This document shows, in pieces, positions 55,597-64,000 of a stretch of 64,000 nt of DNA. A program made the position numbers and the translations under genes. The stretch is from Oscheius sp. JU75 (Eukaryota; Nematoda; Chromadorea; Rhabditida; Rhabditidae). The notes beneath the pieces were generated by a model. That model was not told the DNA's origin. It did no database searches and worked only from the letters and a program-made list of their open reading frames with translations. Location: NCBI GenBank assembly GCA_037178855.1, contig JASJZC010000005.1, positions 6,510,001 through 6,574,000 on the forward strand, read 5' to 3'. The first letter of the stretch is position 1; each line of letters opens with the position of its first letter.

Positions 55597-57227
55597 GATT
55601 TCCGACTTCTCCTCATGTATCTTTCGTTTTTCCCATGTTTCTTTCTGTATGTTTACATAAACGTTTCCTCAATTATCCTGGCCCAGTCTGGGCTCACATG
55701 TCCCGGAATCGCCCTCGCGTCAACAAGATACGTTCTCCGGCCTTTTTGGACAATTTCCTTCCTTCAACTCCCTGTAAATAATGTCTCAGATCGACTCGAC
55801 TCATTCTCTTCCTCGTTACTTCTTTTGGAAGCGCTCATCCCCCTTATAGAATGACAGAACGATAGGTAAGGCCACTGCTTCACTGGATCTGGCCTTAAAA
55901 AGGTAAGTCAAAGATCACATAATTTAAAATAACATTTATAACAGAGATTCGATCAGAAGTTGCAGAAAATGGTCTTTCCTTCGCAGAGACTTCCAGATTG
56001 AAAGACTGAATATGAACCAGACACTCTTTGGTACTGTTTACAGCAGGAAATAGGAAACGAATGGCTTCTCCTGCTAAAAGAGCATTTGTTGACAGGACCT
56101 TCTTTTAGAATGTCGCATGTTGTTGCTGTCTGGCTGAAAAGCCGGAGAGTATACGCGCTCCACTCTATTACTACGGTAATAGGGAGCTGCCGCTCAGCAC
56201 GTCTGGCAGCTGTTACTTCAACATAGGCGGCCTCTTTTACAATATTACCCTCTCCTTCTGATCCGAATCCAATTTCTAGTCCTTTTAAAACTGGCCTCTC
56301 GAGATAAGAGTCCCTCGAAACTGGTCCTACTGATAAGATCCTTGATACTGTAGAAGACGGTTCTATCAGACATCCTTATCAATCTACTATACTCACTGGA
56401 GACTTGTTCCCTCACGAACTTATTTCGAGAATGACCACGTTTGACCACGAGCTTGAAGTTTTATTTACGTTTCTCCCGTCTCGAAGCCAAAATTAGCCAA
56501 AATGACTAACTGGGAACGTGCGAAAGCTAAAAGTTTCGGCTCTGATACCGTTAAAAACCTCTCCCAAACGTGTGATCTCTTTGAGCTTTTCAAGTACGCC
56601 AATCCAGAAACTGACTGTTTTCCATACCACTCGAAGTTGTCCTTTTCCGTCGGTCAATCTATACACAGACAGTTTTCCAATTCTTTCGAGGGCTGTTATT
56701 ATTTAGTTAAGAGCTGTTTTGCGAAATTATAAGCCAGATCAGATGTAACAAGATAGTATGACATGTTTATGTCTCCTCTCAAAACTACTCGTTCTTTACA
56801 AACCTTTCTCACAGACAGTCTGGTTGCGTGCACTTTCGGAGAAAAATTTGAATGGGGGCGAGACGGTCAGTCCGAAGTGATGTCCCCCTCAGTCTTGGCT
56901 TTTACAAGATTAGTAGTCTCTCGCTCTCACTCACGAAAACATCTTTTCGCAGCGTATGGATTTACACGACGACAAGAGAAAACGATGGACCGGAAATTAC
57001 ACTGACAGGGTTTCTTCTTCTTCTCCCGTCGGTTTTCTGCGCTCCGCCTACTCCAAGAATGGCATGAGACCAAAGTTGAACTCCTCCTCTCACACTCACT
57101 CGGACTATAAGAAGGAGCTCTTTATCTGCAAACAGACTCCCTTTTGTTTTGTCCTTTTATCTGTGATCTGTTTACAACTTCTCGAACCTGTTCCTCCGAG
57201 TCTCTTGAAAACAGCCTGTCTTTCAGA
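55597..57227. other. Intergenic, no supported gene
   Basis: About 1.6 kb between APC11 and the ZIP gene. Frames at 56502-56732 and 56763-57005 have no family resemblance or splice partners. The right end is TTTCAG just before the ZIP ATG. Confidence 0.5.
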
Positions 57228-59146
57228 ATGCTAGATCTCTCGTCCACTTCAGCATTCGACATAAACGCGACAATGGAAGCTGTTACCTCTGTAAGTCTTA
57301 GAACTATTTGATCGTTTTTCATTAAGCCAACATCTTACCATGTCTCTTGCAGAATCCAGAGTTGACGACGGCCCAATCCTTCATCCACACCCGTCCCTCC
57401 TCTGCGGTGGTCTGGACCACAGGTCTCCTCTTTGTAACCCTGATCAATCTATGCGCTGTTGTGGGGATAGCGGTTATGAAGTATTTAACCAAAGATACCT
57501 ATAATCGGGTAAGAGCCATATGAGTGTATTCTTATTCAAACTCTCAGGTGATCACTCTTTTTGTCGGCTTGGGAGTCGGGTCTCTATCCGGATCCAGCTT
57601 CTATCATCTTTTGCCCCAAGCATATCCTCAACTAGTCAACGAAGTCGATGAGAACGGACAGCCCACACACAACTACCTAACAATGGCACATTGGAGTCTC
57701 TGTGGTGTCTACATGTTCTTCTTGGTCGACAAAGTTATCAAGATCTTTCTCGAGAGACGGAAGGTAAGATTAGCCCTTTATCCTCCTTTTATTATTCATC
57801 CAGTTCGCTAGTCGACACAGAACTCACTTATGTCACAGCTTTGTATATCTTTGAAAATTTCCTTCACCGACGAGGGGAAAAAACTGACCCGTGAGCAAAG
57901 ATAGGCAAGACCTTCATTAGCTACATTGTTTGCTCTGATGAGGGACTAAATCAGGATCACGTCACAGTATCAGTTATCACAAATGGCTGCAAGAAAACAT
58001 GCCAACGGATAGAAAACGCACCGGCTGGGCTGTTTCTATGACCCTTACGTAGTCCGATGATAAGATGGTAGTTTGGCCGAGAGGGATCGCAAAACAATAT
58101 TCAGTTCATCCGTATTTCTCAAGTTTTATATCTTTTCAATTCAACCAGCGAACCTCTCTAGAAGGATAGAATCCGGACTTTAATTTCCTCTTCTTCCTTT
58201 TCCTGATACCCCCCTCCTCACGTGTTTTTCTCTGACCACAGAAGCCGTTCGTCTAGGCCGAGGGTTGATAAATGACTGGCTGTCGTCGCCTGCGCAACCC
58301 CATGTGACGTCTCTGACCTGTGTGGTTTCTTTCTCTAAAAGAGACGTGTGGTGATTTAAAAAATGTGCAAAACTGAGGCAAAAAGAGAAAAATATGTTTC
58401 CAGAAGAACCGCGGTCATCGATGTGTCCACGAGGAGAATACGACTCCTCGCAGCGATGCCCACGTTCTTTTGGATGGTCATCGAGACGGAGCGGATAAGC
58501 GAGAAATTGAGCTGCAGAAGTTGGAGAGCAATGCTGACAAGGCTATGGTCGACCAGGGACACGCGGTCTGTGTCCACGATCATACTGTCAACTACCTGCC
58601 CGGTGACTCTCCAATAGCTGCCGTGGCCTGGATGATCATCTTCGGAGATGGCTTCCACAACTTCATCGACGGAATCTCCATCGGAGCCAGCTTCAGCGAG
58701 TCTCTCCACTCTGGAATCTCCGTCTCTCTGGCTGTCCTCTGTGAGGAATTCCCCCACGAACTGGGAGATGTCGCCATCTTGGTCGCCTCTGGAATGACTC
58801 TTCGTCAAGCATTCCTTTACAATCTCCTTTCCGCCGTCACCTGCTACCTCGGCTTCATCATTGGAGTCCTTTTGGGAGAGATGGGTTCCGATGTGACCAA
58901 GTACGCCTTCGCCCTGGCCGGCGGAATGTTCCTCTACATTTCGCTCGGATGCATGGTGAGATCTATTTCCGTTCAAATTTCAATTTCCATAATCAGATGC
59001 CCGAAATGCGAAAGGTGATGGAAGAGGCTCTGAATGTTTCGTTCTGGCGTGGTCTGGGTGTCCTTCTTCTCCAATGTATTGGTCTTTTTACTGGCATTAC
59101 CCTCATGTACGTCATGGCACGATATGGCGAAGAAATTTCCATTTGA
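57228..59146 (+). CDS. ZIP metal transporter, LZT/SLC39A8-A14-like
   Basis: Divalent-metal importer of the plasma or organelle membrane. Exons 57228-57290, 57353-57508, 57548-57763, 58404-58955 and 58997-59146 join in phase 0 throughout; about 378 residues. After an N-glycosylatable N-terminus come helices 1-3 (LLFVTLINLCAVVGIAV; FVGLGVGSLSGSSFYHLLPQ; YMFFLVDKVIKIFL). A cytosolic loop has scattered His (GHRCVHEEN; DGHRDG). Helix 4 reads FGDGFHNFIDGISIGASF and helix 5 CEEFPHELGDVAIL, the binuclear metal site. The motif EEFPHELGD, with Glu where most LIV-1 ZIPs have His, is as in ZIP8 and ZIP14, which move Fe, Mn and Cd as well as Zn. The extracellular domain is short. Intron 57764-58403 is long (640). 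Confidence 0.95.
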
Positions 59147-59406
59147 CCGAGCTTCTCCCCTTATAACAACTTATTTAAACCACAGGTAGCCTTTGTTTCT
59201 GTGCAATCCCCATATCAGTCTAGCTCTTAGGTCTCCCCTCCCGCAGTTTGTGCATAATAACTCTCCCTCCGTGTGTTCAGGTCTCGTCAATCTAGAAATT
59301 ACAGTAATTGCCGGTGTTTGCACGTATCCAAGAGGTATATTTCATAGTCATCCCATTCTCATCGTGAATCTCTCGATTTCTTTGTTTTTATAATGTTGAA
59401 CAAAGT

Positions 59407-61476
59407 CTATTTACGAGGAACTGTTACATAAGTGCTGGGGTATGTTGTGACTGCTATTGATGAAATAGGAAAAGTTGGATACGCGGGAGGAGAAATCGAT
59501 GGATAAGAGACAGGTCGAGTCGTCGGAAGAGAAGCATTCCAAGTTGGCGGGTTGGATGGCGGAGTGAGACTCCAGCTCGATGTTCTGAAAGTAACTATTT
59601 ACAGTAAATTCAATTCTGGTGAATCAAGACAAATGCCAGGTCTGTCTTTCGGAGGAATGTTTACAGTTATGATCGCATCTTTCAACCTATCCTAAATCTC
59701 GCTATTTGACCAGAAGTTATGAGAGAAACTCAGAGATTATGAGTCTATCAACAGTTTTAATCTTTTAACCTTGTGACGATTCTGATACTCTCACGATTGG
59801 TACAGTATTCTGATAGCGAATCTATTGTTCCAGTCACTAGAATCACTAAAATAGAAAGACTGCACGTAGTCGATCATCTGACTGTTTTCGTCACAAGGTT
59901 CAAAGGCAACCGTGTCGCGGAACTCGTTTGTCTCTGAACTTCCGGCCAATGCGGGAGATTCTTGGCTATTTTCGGATGGACTGGCAGTAGAGACCATCAT
60001 AGACAAACGCCAGAGATAGTTCGGGTATGATTTTTTGTATTTGAAAGAGTATACTCACACTTTTGGTGTCGTAGTAGATACCACGGAAATGGTCGAAGCT
60101 ATTGCAGTTTGAGAAGGAAATGGCACAGAAGAAGCGATCGAAAAGATGGTCGACAGTATTGTACAGCGTCTTTCAGAAACTGTCGAGGATATGACAGTTG
60201 TTGATTGGACAGAAGGCGAAGCATTCCAACCTAGCGTGGTAGATCCACTAATAGGAAGAGTATTATACCCTCCAGTTGTTTGAGCATTCTGCTTATTGTT
60301 CGTCTGGTAGGGCTGTCTTGAAGTTGGCTGAGTGTTGAGATCTTGTGGATAGTTTGACAGGCTATGTGGAAGGCGATATGCTTCTTGTTTGCCCTCTGAT
60401 TTCTCACGAGATGGTTCTTCTATAGATCCACCGGCGATTCGATCCAGACCCTCTGTAACTATCCGATCGGTCTTTTCTTCGCTATCTACTCCTTCATACT
60501 CGTTCTCTTCTTCTTGTACTTTCTTGGAATGACCGAAATGTCGCTGAATTTGTTTCCCATGTTCCTTAGCATTTTTGTCCTCCTTCAACTCCTTTCCGTT
60601 GTTTTTCCTCTTCGGAATTTGATAGCCTTCAGTAGTGGCTGAGATTTCCCCTGTCTCCAGCTGCTCTTCCTCATCTCCAAACTGTGCAGTTTCTTCCTCT
60701 TTGATCGGCTCAATGACGTCTCTTACTTCTGTGTCTATCTCTCCATTGCCTTCTGTTATCAGGGCTGTAACCAGATCTGTATAGACCTCAAAAATAGTTT
60801 CACCTAAGCACAAAACCAAGCTCTTCATTTCCTGTTTACCAATTCCACTCCGTTTTCCACATTTGAAGAGAGTATCAGCCATTTCAGTCTCGTTGCGCAT
60901 CAAGAGAGTACATCTGAAGTTGACTGAATGAAATAAATTATGATTACTATACTTCATTGAGATGGAACAGATGTTCCTCCCGGGATAGAAACATCTCAAC
61001 ATGCAGCGATTCATCTCCATTGCAGTCTCGGACGTGTACTCCCAAGTGTGTCCTGGATACCGTTCTTTACTTTTCTCTACCAAAACTTACCCAAATCTTC
61101 TAACAATGCTCTCATCTTGTCCTTGACTGCATCTTTAAACTTCTCAGTCTTCCTTTCCTGAGCCGGTCGAGGTATGCTTGAAGTGCAACCGGGACCGGTC
61201 TCTTTGAACATACAAGTAATAGTTTTAGTGAGTTCATCCGAATACTCCTCCAAACAATCAACATAGCCTTTCGGCAGTGGCCGTGGATGTTTCTCCTAGG
61301 TTTCAATTTCACTAGAGAAATGGTGAACATACCCGACAATGGTCCACGCATTCCGGGAAGGTCTTTTGAACTTGGTTCGTTTCGGCACACTCGAGATATT
61401 CCTTGCACGAGCACTGAGGAGAGGCTATGGAGAGGACAGTAGGTAGAAAAGAGAAAAGCACGAAGAGAGGATGCAT
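59407..61476 (-). CDS. Secreted Cys-rich protein with Ser/Thr/Pro-rich tail, unrecognised
   Basis: Exons 61476-61333, 61295-61091, 61052-60953, 60913-60059, 59980-59795 and 59584-59407 join in phase to about 555 residues. A signal peptide (LFVLFSFLPTVLSIA) is followed by about 150 residues with regularly spaced Cys (CSCKEYLECAE; FPECVDHC; CFYPGRNICS), probably a disulfide-bonded nematode domain. Then comes a long charged region (KEEETAQFGDEEEQLETGE; KELKEDKNAKEHGKQ) and a tail rich in Ser, Thr and Pro, likely O-glycosylated. I cannot name the family. A 36-base segment near 60815 could be a retained in-frame intron. An eggshell, cuticle or gland secretion would be consistent but is a guess. 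Confidence 0.7.
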
Positions 61477-61669
61477 TGGAGAATGGCAGGACGATCTCGA
61501 AAGTTAGCTAACGAGATAATTAGAGGTCCGGTTCGCGATTACGACGTGGCATACGAGTAGACACAACAAAGATCGGAGTAGGAAATACAATGAAATGGTT
61601 ACACTTTGATTGCGAAGAAGTAACTTTTCATAAGGCAAAGATCTTGACAAAAATATTCCAAATAATTTT

Positions 61670-63001
61670 TCAAGAAGGCTGTTCGTAGTCCAGAATGACC
61701 GGTGTTATCTTGCTCGTCTTTGGCAGTAAAGAGTTCAGAATCAAGATTGCTCGGTTGCGTATCCTCTTGTTCAGAGCAAGGTATACTATGCAAGGAACCG
61801 CTGAACTCTCGTTCAAATCAAAAAGACCCTTCAAACCTGAGCAGAACTGGTAGGAAAAGCTGCCAAGAAGACCGATAGCTGGGGAAGTGTCAAAGAACTG
61901 CATGTAGGCGTAGATGTAAGCGGCGAAGCTGTTGGATAGACAGACAACGGCGCTTTGGATGAAGATCTGAGCACTCTGATAACAAAACAAGGTAAATGAA
62001 ACCTTGTATTGCCTGGTACTCATGCCATCTTGAGTGGTCTTGTTGCGATATTTGATTCGGACAACGACACAAAGAACCAGATATAGACCACTAATCAACA
62101 CGGCAGTAATCACATTAATCCCGAGATGGAAGTAGTTGTGGTATTTTGCCATCTCCTGCAAACATTCGTATCCGAAGGCCGAGAAATCACAAGTTTACAA
62201 CTTCTTCGGACTCTATGTACGGCGTGAAGAACCAGGCTCCTTGTGTGGAATTGAAACAGGCCTGACGGGTGAAGAACATCATAAAGGGCATGACACAAAG
62301 CGATCCTATCAGCCAGTAACTTGTTCTGGAACCTTTGAATAGGGAGTTGCCAAAACTGAATGTGGTGCAGCATCGGTTGACAGCAATCGCGATGCAGTTG
62401 ACACAGGAGGCACACCAGAGAGCTGAAGATGGTTTGGAAACTGTTGGAGAATATGGTACCTAGCCCAAACGCACTTGGAAGATAGGCTATGAAGGGATGA
62501 GTACAGAAGACAGCACCGTCCAGAAAAAGGTATCCAGTGATGAGACTGTTCCCGAATATGTTCACTGGAAATCAGCTTACGCAATTGTTGATGGCTCAAA
62601 ACAGATCTAAGATATTTTTGTGGTACAACGAAATCAAGGTTCAAAGACAATCATGCAGGTCAGCCTTTCCGGGTTGTTTTCGCGCCGTGAAAGATAGAAA
62701 GCCAGTTTGTTCTCGACTTACAGAGTTCAATGTAAGCGTTGAAGTACATGAGTTTGTAGCAGGGCGTCGACAAGATCGACTGGTGGTTCATTGCCGCAAT
62801 GACAACAAGGTAGACTACCTAAATGATTTGTTCTATTCGTTGCTATTGAAAAAATACAGTGAATAAGCTCCCAGTAGCGATGAAGTACACTCCGAGACCA
62901 ACACAAACAGTTCCTGTTTCCCTCCATTCCTCGAAGGACTTGCTACTGCAGTCGTAGTCTTGAGGATCCGCTCTCCAAATCAAATGAGGATAAAGTTCCA
63001 T
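61670..63001 (-). CDS. Serpentine receptor, class T (Srt)
   Basis: Chemoreceptor GPCR. Exons 63001-62858, 62818-62722, 62564-62460, 62422-62202 and 62155-61670 join in phase to about 350 residues. The N-terminal extracellular region has YDCSSKSFEEWRETGTVCVG, typical of Srt. Helix 1 is GVYFIATGSLFTVVYLVVIA, loop 1 has CYKLMYFNAYIEL, and helix 3 ends VNCIAIAVNRCC, the N-R-C motif replacing DRY in this class. Helix 7 ends PCIVYLALNKRIR. All helices are present, so it should be functional. Within exon 5, 27 bases (GTTTCATTT...TATCAG after RQYK) could be a very small in-frame intron; removing it improves the match to the family pattern around the loop before helix 6. Confidence 0.88.
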
Positions 63002-63223
63002 GAATATAATTAAAGATTAACTGTTAAACAAGTGGAGGCATGTTCAGCGTCTCTTTTTTGATTTGGAGAGCAGCTGGCGACTGAGAGAACATTAATTGCC
63101 AGGCGCTGTTTTTAATCAAGACAAAGATCTCCAAAAAAGTTGTGAATAATGGAAAGATCTTTTACGCCGTTCTGATGGTTTGATTTGTTTATCTTTTGTC
63201 AATACTTTTTCATTTCTGGTGCT

Positions 63224-64000
63224 TTACAGGAATAGAATGGTGGCGATTGATCTGGCCTCCATCTTGATGTTGTACCATTTGCTTTTGACGTTCAGGTCCG
63301 ACACAGAGACATCTACTTCTTTCTGGAAAGAAATCTTTTTTGTTCTGTGGCTTGTTACCTCCTGAAGGTTTAGAATAACAGCTCCTTTTCTTCCCTGTGG
63401 ATCGATAAAAGGCAACTGTTCCAAGCCTTCAATAGGGAAGTTGATCGGAGTCGAGCCACAACGAATGGTACCTGGAGTCAGGAACTTGCTAAACTATTTC
63501 TTGCTGGAACAACAAGAAAGAGAACCTGAAATGTCCCAAAGCGTAGTACATGGGCTGCTTATAATATTCATTGGCAGTGGCGTTGACAATAATAGGCGCG
63601 TCCACATTGTTTCCGACCCAGTTCGGTCCACCATTTACGTCGAGACAGTAATTCCAATCTGTCCAGCCCGTAACCCATCTATTCAAATCCTAAATAAGAG
63701 TAAACTCTGCAAATTGAGCCAAATACCGTAATAATATCGTATGCGTACATCTCACCCCGTTCCCAGGAACCCAGAATTGGTGATCCCTCTCCAGCCATCC
63801 ATCCAGCACAAGCTTCAGTTCCCAAGATGAAGTGGTTGGGCCATCTGTTGTGGGTCTCTTCGATCACCGTGGATGGTGTCTTCCAGTCCGTGTACCAATG
63901 AAGAGCAATGCCGGAAATATATTGTGCCGCTCCGGGATCACTAAGGACAACATTAGGCCAGTGGGGCAGGTTGATTCGCTGGTCGTCCATAATCATAATA
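63224..64000 (-). CDS. gba: Glucosylceramidase (GH30), 3' part
   Basis: Lysosomal beta-glucosidase that hydrolyses glucosylceramide. The gene is cut by the window edge; visible exons are 64000-63727, 63689-63526, 63488-63359 and 63322-63224, about 221 residues from the C-terminal half. The reading starts inside [20 protein letters not shown]. The catalytic nucleophile is the Glu in GTEACAGW. Conserved blocks follow: [55 protein letters not shown] and [17 protein letters not shown], then the C-terminal beta-sandwich ending TILFL and a stop. Similarity to human GBA is clear across this stretch. All splice phases match. Confidence 0.95.

Noticed and set aside
1-64000. CRISPR arrays, bacterial operons or phage genes
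   Set aside because: The sequence is intron-rich eukaryotic DNA; no regularly spaced repeats or Shine-Dalgarno-led gene runs were seen.

Overview
The window is nuclear DNA of a nematode, most likely a rhabditid (Chromadorea). Genes are split by many very short introns (mostly 35-45 nt, GT...TTTCAG). Several start codons directly follow a TTTCAG acceptor, as expected for spliced-leader trans-splicing. Families typical of nematodes are present: Sra, Srt, Srh/Sri and srsx-like chemoreceptors, a cuticle collagen, a double C-type lectin, a UGT and two P450s. Gene models were built by hand from frame, splice signals and exact exon phase. The species cannot be named from the sequence.

Layout: 0.1-0.8 kb, chemoreceptor fragment; 1.8-4.2 kb (+), UDP-glucuronosyltransferase; 5.5-7.3 kb (-), divergent Cys-loop channel; 8.1-9.8 kb (+), PP2A B56 subunit; 10.1-10.8 kb (+), SAP18; 11.0-11.9 kb (+), protein with two CCHC knuckles; 12.1-13.5 kb (+), Sra-like receptor with frame breaks; 14.2-14.8 kb (-), unrecognised membrane protein; 14.9-16.1 kb (+), collagen; 16.3-17.5 kb (+), C-type lectin; 17.8-24.0 kb (-), NACHT-WD40 protein of 26 exons; 24.3-29.3 kb (+), divergently transcribed membrane-anchored proline-rich protein with large introns; 30.8-36.8 kb, chemoreceptor cluster containing a Tc1/mariner-type transposon and a tRNA-Thr; 37.1-39.4 kb (+), CYP4-like P450 and a small two-helix protein; 39.4-44.9 kb, gene-poor; 45.0-46.7 kb (+), second P450; 47.3-47.6 kb (+), candidate neuropeptide precursor; 48.2-51.5 kb (-), STAT; 53.1-54.0 kb (-), TSR2; 54.5-55.6 kb (+), APC11; 57.2-59.1 kb (+), ZIP metal transporter; 59.4-61.5 kb (-), secreted Cys-rich protein; 61.7-63.0 kb (-), Srt receptor; 63.2 kb to the right edge (-), 3' part of glucosylceramidase.

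The genes do not form one pathway. Conserved housekeeping and signalling genes (B56, SAP18, STAT, TSR2, APC11, ZIP, GBA) are interleaved with fast-evolving environmental-response genes (UGT, P450s, lectin, chemoreceptors). At least two of the Sra-like receptors, and the transposase, carry reading-frame breaks, which suggests local gene birth and decay. No clearly new multi-gene system is visible. The most interesting single loci are the putative amidated-peptide gene, the large NACHT-WD40 gene with a possible internal promoter, the unrecognised proline-rich membrane protein with its motif-rich introns, and the APC11 gene with an N-terminal extension.
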